Assembly: GCA_030066455.1 (NCBI GenBank)
Contig: JASJBQ010000171.1
Span: 1-9,360, forward strand
Reading direction: 5' to 3'
Origin: Desulfobacterales bacterium
GTDB lineage: Bacteria; Desulfobacterota; Desulfobacteria; Desulfobacterales; UBA5852
DNA length: 9,360 nucleotides
Numbering within the stretch: position 1 is the first letter of the stretch; every line of letters starts with the position of its first letter. Below, piece by piece: positions 1 through 6,588 of the stretch. Below the pieces are notes generated by a model. The model had not been told where the DNA came from. It did no database searches and saw only the letters and a list, made by a program, of their open reading frames with translations. The position numbers and the translations under genes are program-made.

Positions 1-154
<154 letters not shown>

Positions 155-218
155 TCAATCAAGCACAAAAAAGACATACCGACGACGTACCAACCCGCTC
201 GGTTGCCACAAAATCGAA

Positions 219-295
219 TGGAGCCCACGACCGGAATTGAACCGGTGAACCTCTTCCTTACCAAGGAAGCGCTCTACCGACTGAGCTACGTGGGC
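219..295 (-). tRNA. tRNA-Thr (anticodon GGT)
   Basis: Read on the minus strand, the acceptor arms GCCCACG and CGTGGGC pair perfectly. The anticodon arm CTTCC-TTGGTAA-GGAAG gives anticodon GGT (complement of 260-262), and the T arm is ACCGG-TTCAATT-CCGGT. The discriminator base is T and CCA is encoded (219-221). It is the last tRNA before tuf, equivalent in position to thrT of the classical enterobacterial operon. Confidence 0.97.
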
Positions 296-353
296 TCATT
301 ACGGATGCTTTATTCGTTTGCGTCGTTGAGGATACCAATCGGCATTCAATGTT

Positions 354-429
354 TGGAGCGGGAGACGAGGCTCGAACTCGCGACATTCAGCTTGGAAGGC
401 TGAAGCTCTACCAACTGAGCTACTCCCGC
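354..429 (-). tRNA. tRNA-Gly (anticodon TCC)
   Basis: The acceptor stem is GCGGGAG/CTCCCGC, and the anticodon arm TCAGC-CTTCCAA-GCTGA carries anticodon TCC (complement of 394-396). The T arm is GCGAG-TTCGAGC-CTCGT with one G-T wobble. CCA is encoded after discriminator T. It lies 58 bases upstream of tRNA-Thr(GGT), third in the four-tRNA operon, equivalent in position to glyT. Confidence 0.97.
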
Positions 430-562
430 TCATTTTGCTCCGGAGTCGGATTGCGCCAAACGGGCGCTGCCCGGAACAGTGACATCAACGTGCAGGAGGC
501 CACGCAGTTCAACTGATTCGCGCCCTAAACGAGAATCTCCTGCAAACGGCCTGCATTCAGGC
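430..562 (-). other. Structured spacer between tRNA-Tyr and tRNA-Gly
   Basis: This 133-base spacer in the tRNA precursor holds several inverted repeats. GCCTG/CAGGC (549-553 with 558-562) directly abuts the 3' end of tRNA-Tyr. GCAGGAG/CTCCTGC (492-498 with 537-543) encloses a small CAGTT/AACTG repeat (505-515). CGGGC/GCCCG (461-465 with 469-473) closes a three-base loop, and there is a CTCCGGAG palindrome at 438-445. I see no open reading frame with a ribosome binding site. The probable role is as processing or stability structures in the polycistronic tRNA transcript; that is inference. Confidence 0.45.
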
Positions 563-646
563 TGGTGGTGGAGGGAGGATTTGAACCTCCGAAGGCATTG
601 CCGACAGATTTACAGTCTGTTCCCTGTACCGCTCGGGAACCCCACC
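563..646 (-). tRNA. tRNA-Tyr (anticodon GTA)
   Basis: This is an 84-base class II tRNA with the long variable arm expected of bacterial tRNA-Tyr. The acceptor stem is GGTGGGG/CTCCACC with one G-T pair. The anticodon arm ACAGA-CTGTAAA-TCTGT gives GTA (complement of 611-613), and the T arm is GGAGG-TTCAAAT-CCTCC. Discriminator A and CCA are encoded. It lies 8 bases after tRNA-Thr(TGT), so the two must be processed from one transcript. Confidence 0.97.
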
Positions 647-654
647 GCGCAACA

Positions 655-730
655 TGGAGCCAGCGGAGGGACTCGAACCCCCGACCCACTGATTACAAAT
701 CAGTAGCTCTACCAACTGAGCTACGCTGGC
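655..730 (-). tRNA. tRNA-Thr (anticodon TGT)
   Basis: This is the first gene of the tRNA-tuf operon. The acceptor stem is GCCAGCG/CGCTGGC. The anticodon arm ACTGA-TTTGTAA-TCAGT gives TGT (complement of 695-697), the T arm GGGGG-TTCGAGT-CCCTC contains a mismatch or wobble, and CCA is encoded after discriminator T. With the GGT isoacceptor at 219-295, the operon supplies two threonine tRNAs, as thrU and thrT do in the classical arrangement. Confidence 0.97.
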
Positions 731-1297
731 CCGTATGTCCTGGTATGACCGGTGGGCTGACGCCGCAGCGGTTATTGACGCCGGACCGCATAAAACAACG
801 CCTTGTAATATCATTTTCAGCAAATAACAACATCTATATTTTTATAAATCAGGCTGAAATAATGTGATATCAATAATTATCAGCAAAATTAATGTAATTT
901 CGGTTAAAATCTATGATTTTTGACATATTCCACCTAATTTAGAAGTGTCGATTCCTTTTTTTTCCCCTTGGGGGCATCAGATTTCAGGGCTCACGCGCGT
1001 CGGTCCCATGCGCCTGCGTCGATCCCGTCTGGATGCGTCGCTGCTTCGCGCTTGCTTTCTCGAATGTCTGCGGCAGGCTTACGTCAATCTTGCAGTTAAA
1101 GAATTGCCCGCCCCGGTCGATAACGATCACAGCCTAGCGGCCCCATCGATTCCGCTTCGTTTCGTTCGGCTTCAAACCGGTCTCCCGGGGTGCATCCGGC
1201 CGTGACGCTTGCAGGGGGCGGACTTTGAAAAGCGGTTTCTTCCAACTCACGTGCGAACTCTACTTCTGTCCACCGACCGCTTGGGTTTGGATAGACC
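731..1297. other. Gene-free interval between tRNA operon and transglycosylase gene
   Basis: No reading frame here has convincing coding character. Roughly 780-950 is AT-rich and probably regulatory for the tRNA operon. About 960-1260 is GC-richer, starting after a T run and a CCCCTTGGGG palindrome (965-974). A minus-strand frame at 1096-1317 (73 codons) has only a TTG start, no Shine-Dalgarno sequence and overlaps the transglycosylase promoter. A plus-strand frame at 945-1205 has no ribosome binding site and an unpersuasive composition. I recognise no RNA family or mobile-element remnant. Confidence 0.5.
802..830 (-). promoter_or_regulatory. Candidate promoter of the tRNA-tuf operon
   Basis: On the minus strand, TTGTTA (complement of 825-830) and TACAAG (complement of 802-807) are separated by 17 bases, each matching four of six sigma70 consensus positions. 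The surrounding 780-950 stretch is markedly AT-rich, unlike the rest of the window, which fits an UP-element-rich stable-RNA promoter region. A start just below 800 would leave a leader of about 65 bases before tRNA-Thr(TGT). Other AT-rich hexamers nearby (for example TTGATA and TTATAA) could serve, so the region is more certain than the exact hexamers. Confidence 0.3.
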
Positions 1298-1325
1298 TTG
1301 ACAATCCAATGACGCAATGTATAAC
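1298..1325 (+). promoter_or_regulatory. Sigma70-type promoter of the MltD-like gene
   Basis: A perfect -35 box TTGACA (1298-1303) is followed after 16 bases by TATAAC (1320-1325), five of six matches to the -10 consensus. It lies about 65-90 bases upstream of the GTG start at 1390 in the right orientation. A second -10-like sequence follows at 1350-1355. Confidence 0.65.
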
Positions 1326-1326
1326 G

Positions 1327-1355
1327 ACTAGAGAAACGACTGCCAATCGTATAAT
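1327..1355 (+). promoter_or_regulatory. Possible second promoter with perfect -10 box
   Basis: TATAAT at 1350-1355 is a perfect -10 hexamer, but the sequence 17 bases upstream (ACTAGA, 1327-1332) is a poor -35 box. It could be an alternative, factor-dependent start for the transglycosylase gene, giving a leader of roughly 28 bases, or it may be fortuitous AT richness. Confidence 0.3.
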
Positions 1356-1389
1356 ATAAGGTGCCCTTACCTTAGAAGGATGGTTAATT

Positions 1390-3216
1390 GTGAGAAGATC
1401 TGCCCTTGCTGTCACCCTTTTGATTGCGACAATCACACTCCTGCTCGGAGCCTGCGCGCCTTCGGCGATGAATACCAGAGATACGGCCTCGATGGCCCCC
1501 GCGCCCTCGAACAGCGCAGAGAACACACCGACAAGCCCCGTCGATATCGATGAAAACGTCTACCAGAACGGGAACGATGACGATATCGCGCTGATGGGGG
1601 CGGACGAACTGGCCGCCAAGGTCGATGCCGAAGCCGCCGACCGGCAAGCGGCCAAATCCCCCCAGAGACAGTTGGACGAAGCCCTTGAATTCTGCCGGGC
1701 CTCCCAGGAATACTGGCAGCGAGGAGAACTCGAAAAAGCCGTCGATTCTCTGGATCAGGCCTATGCCCTGATCCTCGAAGTCGAAGCCCAGGATGACTTC
1801 AAACTCATCCAGGAAAAGGAGGACCTGCGATTCATGATCTCCAAGCGCATCCTGGAGATCTATGCTTCGCGCAATATCGTGGTCAATGGCAACCATAATG
1901 CCATCCCCCTGGAAATGAACCGGCACGTTCAGGCGGAAATCAAGCGGTTTACCGTTGGGCCGGAGAAAACCTTTTTTCTCAAGTCCCTGAAGCGCTCCGG
2001 GCGCTATCGGCCCGAAATACTGAAGGCGCTCAGGGAGGCCGGACTCCCCGAGGAGCTTTCGTGGCTGCCGTTGATCGAGAGCGGCTTCAATGTCAAGGCA
2101 CTCTCCCGCGCCCGGGCGCTGGGCTTATGGCAGTTCATCCCCTCGACCGGCTACAAATTCGGTCTCAAGCGCGACCAATTCATCGATGAGCGCATGGATC
2201 CCGAGAAGGCCACGACGGCGGCCATTGCCTATCTTAAGGAATTGCACAACATCTTTGGCGACTGGACCACGGTCCTGGCGGCGTACAACTGCGGCGAGGG
2301 TCGTGTATTACGGACCATTCGCACCCAGAATGTCAACTACCTCGACAACTTCTGGGATCTTTACGAACGCCTGCCGCGCGAGACCGCCCGCTACGTCCCC
2401 CGTTTTCTGGCGACCCTGCACATCCTGAATGCACCTGACAAATATGGCATCGATCTTGGCATCGTTGACCCGCCGCTGACCTATGAGACGGTCACCGTGG
2501 CCAAACAAGTCAGCCTTAGAGATGCGGCCCGCGCCATTGGCACCACCGAATTCGAACTGCGCCAGATCAACCCGGAGTTGCGCTACAAGATCTCCCCGCC
2601 GCGCAGCTATGAACTGAAGGTGCCCGTGGGCAAGGGTGATACCCTTCTGGCGCAGATCGACAGCATTAAGACCACCACGCTTCCGCGGCCAGCCTATGTC
2701 TACCACCGCGTCCGCTCCGGCGAGACCCTTTCGACCATCGCCCGGCGCTACCGCACGTCCGTCAGCCGCATCATGCGGGCCAACAACTTGCGCAGTTCGC
2801 ACTATATCGTTGCCGGCAAGCGCCTGAAAATCCCTCAGCGCGGCTACACCCACGCCCGCCGCCCGGCCCGAAATAAAACGGTTCGCAAATCCGATCAGGC
2901 CCAATTCCATACGGTCGGCCGTGGCGATTCCCTTTGGAATATTGCCCGCCAGTACGGTACGACCACCGAGGCCATCCAGAAGCTGAACGGCCTTCGAGGC
3001 ACCCGCCTGCACAAGGGCCAGGTGCTAAAAATATCGGAGGGCAAACCCTCAGCGCCGGTGAACACTGACCAACTCAAAACCTATCAGGTCAAAACGGGTG
3101 ACAGCCCGTTTAAAATCGCCCAGCTGCACAAGATGAGCCTGGATCGCCTGCTTCAAATCAACCGGCTTTCCCACCGCAGCAAAATCTACCCGGGCCAAGA
3201 GCTTTACGTCGAATAG
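1390..3216 (+). CDS. mltD: MltD-like lipoprotein lytic transglycosylase with three LysM domains
   Basis: A membrane-bound lytic transglycosylase that cleaves peptidoglycan glycan strands with formation of 1,6-anhydromuramic ends, probably anchored in the outer membrane and acting in the periplasm. The 608-residue product starts with a lipoprotein signal (MRR, hydrophobic core, lipobox L19-G-A-C22). Residues 23-100 are low-complexity and acidic. The SLT/GH23 catalytic domain lies at about 195-330: LPLIESGF contains the predicted catalytic Glu230, followed by GLWQFIPSTG (245-254) and VLAAYNCGEGRV (295-306). A degenerate LysM-like stretch at 365-411 is followed by three clear LysM repeats (about 438-481, 505-548, 563-607) that should bind glycan. 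The length and multiple LysM modules fit the MltD family. The GTG start is chosen because AAGGA (1376-1380) sits nine bases upstream and the signal peptide begins there. It is monocistronic: its own promoter upstream, a terminator 38 bases after the stop. Confidence 0.93.
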   Translation: MRRSALAVTLLIATITLLLGACAPSAMNTRDTASMAPAPSNSAENTPTSPVDIDENVYQNGNDDDIALMGADELAAKVDAEAADRQAAKSPQRQLDEALEFCRASQEYWQRGELEKAVDSLDQAYALILEVEAQDDFKLIQEKEDLRFMISKRILEIYASRNIVVNGNHNAIPLEMNRHVQAEIKRFTVGPEKTFFLKSLKRSGRYRPEILKALREAGLPEELSWLPLIESGFNVKALSRARALGLWQFIPSTGYKFGLKRDQFIDERMDPEKATTAAIAYLKELHNIFGDWTTVLAAYNCGEGRVLRTIRTQNVNYLDNFWDLYERLPRETARYVPRFLATLHILNAPDKYGIDLGIVDPPLTYETVTVAKQVSLRDAARAIGTTEFELRQINPELRYKISPPRSYELKVPVGKGDTLLAQIDSIKTTTLPRPAYVYHRVRSGETLSTIARRYRTSVSRIMRANNLRSSHYIVAGKRLKIPQRGYTHARRPARNKTVRKSDQAQFHTVGRGDSLWNIARQYGTTTEAIQKLNGLRGTRLHKGQVLKISEGKPSAPVNTDQLKTYQVKTGDSPFKIAQLHKMSLDRLLQINRLSHRSKIYPGQELYVE

Positions 3217-3248
3217 GCTTTCGCCGCCGGCACCCGACGGCAACCGAT

Positions 3249-3288
3249 AAAAAACCTCGGCGGCAGAAATGCCGTCCGAGGTTTTTTT
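3249..3288. terminator. Bidirectional Rho-independent terminator
   Basis: CCTCGG-CGGCA (3255-3265) pairs with TGCCG-CCGAGG (3270-3281, one bulged T) around a GAAA tetraloop. Seven T follow on the plus strand (3282-3288), and six A precede the stem (3249-3254) to form a U tract for minus-strand transcription. It ends the MltD-like gene and, from the other side, the convergent gene at 3311-3571. Confidence 0.92.
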
Positions 3289-3310
3289 GCGTGTATCCGG
3301 TTGGGCGTCT

Positions 3311-3571
3311 TTACTTGCGCCAGAAAACAACCCCCATCAAAATCAAAATCAGGCCCAGACCGAAAAGGAGCAGATAGATGGGTGTCTCGAACAGCGTGTA
3401 TAGCCAAGAATACTCCAGTGCCCAGTTGAAAGGCTCCGCCCCCAGAAGGTCGACCAGATTGACGTCCGCCCAGCTCACCTCCTGTTCCATGAAACTGCCC
3501 AGCGACTGAAAGCCCAGAATGATAATACCAATCAACCAGGCCAGCAGCCCGACCGCCGTATACTTGTTCAT
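3311..3571 (-). CDS. Unrecognised small protein with two membrane segments
   Basis: An 86-residue protein that I do not recognise. It starts MNKYTAVGLLAW and has two hydrophobic segments, about residues 5-26 and 64-83. Between them is a polar, acidic loop of about 37 residues rich in Glu, Asp and Trp, and it ends FWRK, so a two-helix inner-membrane hairpin is likely. The ATG at 3571 is preferred over an upstream in-frame ATG at 3634, because GGGAGG (complement of 3578-3583) sits just upstream and the added residues would be polar and unlike a signal. It is convergent with the MltD-like gene, sharing its terminator, and lies 249 bases downstream of comEC on the same strand, with a candidate promoter of its own. 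No function can be assigned. Confidence 0.8.
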   Translation of the reverse strand: MNKYTAVGLLAWLIGIIILGFQSLGSFMEQEVSWADVNLVDLLGAEPFNWALEYSWLYTLFETPIYLLLFGLGLILILMGVVFWRK

Positions 3572-3632
3572 GGAATGCCTCCCGCTTAAACGCGCGTTTG
3601 TTCCATAGGGACCTTCATCGCTAACCGCGCGC

Positions 3633-3660
3633 ATTTTATGTCGTATCGAATGGCTGTCCT
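3633..3660 (-). promoter_or_regulatory. Candidate promoter of the 86-residue membrane protein gene
   Basis: On the minus strand, AGGACA (complement of 3655-3660; four of six -35 matches) is followed after 16 bases by TAAAAT (complement of 3633-3638; five of six -10 matches). The gap to the start codon is about 60 bases. A tandem 9-base repeat lies just upstream of the -35 (3678-3695). The evidence is sequence similarity only. Confidence 0.35.
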
Positions 3661-3677
3661 GTGCGGTGCCGTCTTCA

Positions 3678-3695
3678 AATTATCCGAATTATCCG
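3678..3695. repeat. Two-copy tandem 9-base repeat
   Basis: AATTATCCG occurs twice, directly adjacent and identical, at 3678-3686 and 3687-3695. It lies 18 bases upstream of the candidate -35 box of the 86-residue protein gene. It could be a paired regulator site or chance slippage; no known binding motif is recognised. Confidence 0.6.
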
Positions 3696-3820
3696 GTTTA
3701 AGCAAGGGTGCGGCGAACAAGTCATCTTTTTGGCGCTGGCGGGTCCCTCTGCCTGCATGCGACATCGCGCCGGTCGTCCTGCCTGCCGGGAGCCATCGCC
3801 TGGGCCCTGCGGCGGCCGCT

Positions 3821-6295
3821 TTAATGCGGCAGCAGTTTCCCGTCCGCGCGCACCCGCACCTTAAAGGCCCCGTCCAGATCCGTTCGCCAGATACGGCTGC
3901 CGATCGTGCGATAACGCGCCAGAACCTCCGGGTGGGGGAATCCAAAACGGTTCCGCCAGCCGCAGGAGATAACGACGTATTCCGGGCTCACGGCCCCTAC
4001 GAAGGCATCGGAACTGGAGGAACGGCTGCCGTGATGGGGCACCAGCAGAACCGAACTTCTCAGGGCCGTGGGCATGGTCCGTCGCAGCTCCCGCTCGGCC
4101 GGCCGCTCGATATCCCCCGCCATGAGAATGGATTGCCCCTTGTAGCTGACCTGCAGAACGATCGAGTTGTTGTTCAGGTTGCGCCAGCCCTCCCGGTCTC
4201 GGCGACGGGCGTAATCGGCAGGGGGATTGATGATGCGCACGGTGGCCCCACCGATTTGGAACTCCCGGGCAAGCCCTTCAAAAGGCGGGTTGCGAAGCGC
4301 CGTGCCGGCAATCAGCCTGCGAAAACGCCGCGCGCTCTCACTCGCGACGCGGTCGTGATTCCAGATGAGGACACCGGGCTGGAAGTGCCGCACCACATGT
4401 ACAAGGCCATTCATATGATCGCTGCTGGGATGGGACAATACCAGATAGTCCACCGACAGGATCTTGTGGCGCCGCAGAAATGGCGCCAGAACGCTGCGGC
4501 CCATGTCGAACACGCGATTGTCGGCATAGCCGCCGCCGTCCACCAGCATGGTGGCCCCACCAGGAAACTCCAGCAGGGCGGCGCTTCCCTGGCCCACGTC
4601 CAGCACGGTGAGGCGCAGATCGCGATGGCCGAAACGGTAATGGTACCAGTACCCGGCATCCGCCACCAGAACCATCAGGGCCGCCACCAGCAACCATTTG
4701 GCCCGGGGATCGGTACGCAGCGCGATAACGGCGGCGGCTACTGCGTAATAGCCCCCGATTTCAATTCCCGTGGGCTGAAATGTATCCAGGGCGGCCAGTT
4801 CAAACGCCGCCGCCCAACGACCGACCGCAATCACCCCGTCCAGGACGATTCCGCCCAACTGCAGGCACGCCGAGGCCCCCGTCACGCTGAAAGGCAGCAG
4901 GACCAGTGAAAACAGGCCCAGCGGCAGGGCGGTAAAGCCGATCAGTGGCACCGCAATCAGGTTCGACACCAGGCCAATAATCGAAAACTGATGAAAATAG
5001 TACATCAGTAGCGGCAGGGTGCCGGTCGTGGCGTAGAACGTCACCGAAAGAAAGACCAGCAGACGATAACTCCACTGGCGGTGTTGGGCGACAGGCGCGG
5101 TCTTTTGCCGCGGCCAGACGTGCCGCAGCCCCAAAACAATGGCGAGAACGGCGGCAAACGACAATTGAAAACCGACCGTAAACAGCATGGGCGGATGCCA
5201 AGTCAGAATCAGCAACGCGGCCAGGGCGATCAAGTTAAGGGTATCGCCCTGGCGCCGGACAAGATAGGCGCCCAATCCCAGCGATACCATGATGACCGCC
5301 CGCTGGGTCGAAGGCGCCATGCCTGCCACGACGCCATAGGCCACAATAAATGGAATGGTGGCGCAGACGGCCGTGGCATGCCCCCAGCCGGTTCGGAGAA
5401 AAAAGTCAAAACGGTGGAAGCCCCGCTTTAGAATCGCCAATAGGACAATGGCGATGATACCGACGTGCAGCCCGGAGATGGCAAGCAGGTGACCGATGCC
5501 GAGGCGGTTGAAAACCTCGCGCAGCGGCATGGAGATCGCCTGCCGGTCCCCGATGGTGAGCGCGCGCATCACCGCCTGGGCATCGCCTGAGAGTCCGGCA
5601 GTGATAAATTGCCGCCAATGCGACCGCACCGATTCCAGCCAAGGTTCTGCGCCGCCCTCCGCCGCAACCCATCGGAGCTGTGTTCCCCGCGACCAGGCGG
5701 TGGCAGCGATTCGCCGATAGGCCAGATAGCGCCGATAGTCGAAGCCCCCCGGATTGCGGAAGCTGCGGATGGAGCGCAACCGGCTCTTGAAGGCCAGGTG
5801 GTCGCCGACACGGATCTTGGGGGCATCGCCGTAGACGGTCAAACGCAATTTACCGGTGGCCGGCTGCATGGTGTCAGGTGCAAGGCCCAATCTTGCGACC
5901 TGCAAGACCAGCCGCAGGCGCCCATCCGGCGTCCGGCGGGGTGTCTGGTCGACCCGGCCGTCGATATGGTACCTGGCGCCATCCGTGAAATGGACGAGAT
6001 GATGATCAGGATAATGGTTCGGCAACCAGGGCGCCAGGGCCAGAAAACCCAGCGCCACGAACAACAGTAGAGGGCCCCCGCGACTGTTGCGCCTGATGCC
6101 CAGCCGCCATCCCGTCCACATCGCAGCAGTGGCCGTTAAGGCCAGTGCCCACAGGTCGAAATCCGCGGTCAAGGATCGGCCGGCGATTCCCAGGGCAAAG
6201 GCCAACACGAGGGGCAGCAGGGGACGGTGGCAGGTCGGCGCGCTCCGGGTCCGGCGCAACCAATCAAGGAGGGAGGGGTTCATCGCAGCATTCAT
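3821..6295 (-). CDS. comEC: ComEC/Rec2 family DNA-uptake channel protein
   Basis: ComEC forms the inner-membrane channel that carries single-stranded transforming DNA into the cytoplasm. The 824-residue product has the full family layout: N-terminal membrane helices (about 26-92), a soluble DUF4131/OB-like region (about 100-215), the Competence core with many helices and the signature GIGHLLAISGLHVGI (266-280), then a C-terminal metallo-beta-lactamase-like domain from about 560. That domain shows LDVGQGSA (564-571), SHPSSDH (621-627), AGDIE (726-730) and VPHHGS (752-757). The first metal motif has Ser624 where family members usually have Asp or His. The start at 6295 is chosen because an AGG lies five bases upstream and it begins a plausible N-terminus. 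An ATG at 6421 would add 42 Pro/Arg-rich residues and has no ribosome binding site; an ATG at 6283 has none either. It lies downstream of murA on the same strand. Competence of the host cannot be inferred from this gene alone. Confidence 0.95.
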   Translation of the reverse strand: MNAAMNPSLLDWLRRTRSAPTCHRPLLPLVLAFALGIAGRSLTADFDLWALALTATAAMWTGWRLGIRRNSRGGPLLLFVALGFLALAPWLPNHYPDHHLVHFTDGARYHIDGRVDQTPRRTPDGRLRLVLQVARLGLAPDTMQPATGKLRLTVYGDAPKIRVGDHLAFKSRLRSIRSFRNPGGFDYRRYLAYRRIAATAWSRGTQLRWVAAEGGAEPWLESVRSHWRQFITAGLSGDAQAVMRALTIGDRQAISMPLREVFNRLGIGHLLAISGLHVGIIAIVLLAILKRGFHRFDFFLRTGWGHATAVCATIPFIVAYGVVAGMAPSTQRAVIMVSLGLGAYLVRRQGDTLNLIALAALLILTWHPPMLFTVGFQLSFAAVLAIVLGLRHVWPRQKTAPVAQHRQWSYRLLVFLSVTFYATTGTLPLLMYYFHQFSIIGLVSNLIAVPLIGFTALPLGLFSLVLLPFSVTGASACLQLGGIVLDGVIAVGRWAAAFELAALDTFQPTGIEIGGYYAVAAAVIALRTDPRAKWLLVAALMVLVADAGYWYHYRFGHRDLRLTVLDVGQGSAALLEFPGGATMLVDGGGYADNRVFDMGRSVLAPFLRRHKILSVDYLVLSHPSSDHMNGLVHVVRHFQPGVLIWNHDRVASESARRFRRLIAGTALRNPPFEGLAREFQIGGATVRIINPPADYARRRDREGWRNLNNNSIVLQVSYKGQSILMAGDIERPAERELRRTMPTALRSSVLLVPHHGSRSSSSDAFVGAVSPEYVVISCGWRNRFGFPHPEVLARYRTIGSRIWRTDLDGAFKVRVRADGKLLPH

Positions 6296-6588
6296 ATTAC
6301 CTGACGCGCCCCGCGGGGACAACAACGGTTTTGCGCCCAGTCGGCTGCGATCCCGCACCTCGGTATCATCGTCTGGAGGGGCTGAGGCGGGATGGGCCCG
6401 TGCGCCGCCCGCGATGGCCATGGGCCCGCGCGGGCAGCAACGCCAACCAACCGAAGGAACCCTTTGGGCGCCGGGTGGTCAGGCGGGCTGGCTGACGGGT
6501 GTCCTTCGTTGCGAGCGCCGGGCCGGTTCGCCTGGGCGCTCCCATGGGTGGCACGCATTGAATGCTGAAGCGGCCGTCCGGATGGCGC
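6296..6588 (-). other. GC-rich murA-comEC intergenic region with hairpin
   Basis: These 293 bases hold no gene I can support. A 7-bp inverted repeat GAGCGCC/GGCGCTC (6513-6519 with 6535-6541) lies 48 bases after the murA stop but has no T tract, so it is not a typical intrinsic terminator. GC palindromes occur around 6424-6435. ATGGGCCCG is repeated directly at 6392-6400 and 6420-6428. Part of the interval could encode an extended comEC N-terminus if translation starts at 6421, which I think unlikely. No clear promoter is visible, so murA-comEC cotranscription is possible. Confidence 0.4.

Noticed and set aside
1096..1317. Minus-strand open frame of 73 codons in the gap before the transglycosylase gene
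   Set aside because: It has a TTG start, no Shine-Dalgarno sequence, overlaps the best plus-strand promoter, and its third-position GC is well below that of the real genes here. It is kept only as part of the unexplained interval.
1384..1926. Minus-strand open frame of 180 codons opposite the 5' part of the MltD-like gene
   Set aside because: The plus strand has a lipoprotein signal, ribosome binding site and promoter; the antisense frame is a Gly/Asp-rich shadow.
2308..3012. Minus-strand open frame of 234 codons opposite the MltD-like gene
   Set aside because: It is antisense to the LysM-containing region of a clearly real gene and shows no family features of its own.
3638..4909. Plus-strand open frame of 423 codons opposite the 3' part of comEC
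   Set aside because: It is fully antisense to the lactamase-like domain of comEC, has Arg/Gln/His/Pro-rich low-quality composition and no ribosome binding site. Long antisense frames are expected opposite GC-rich genes.
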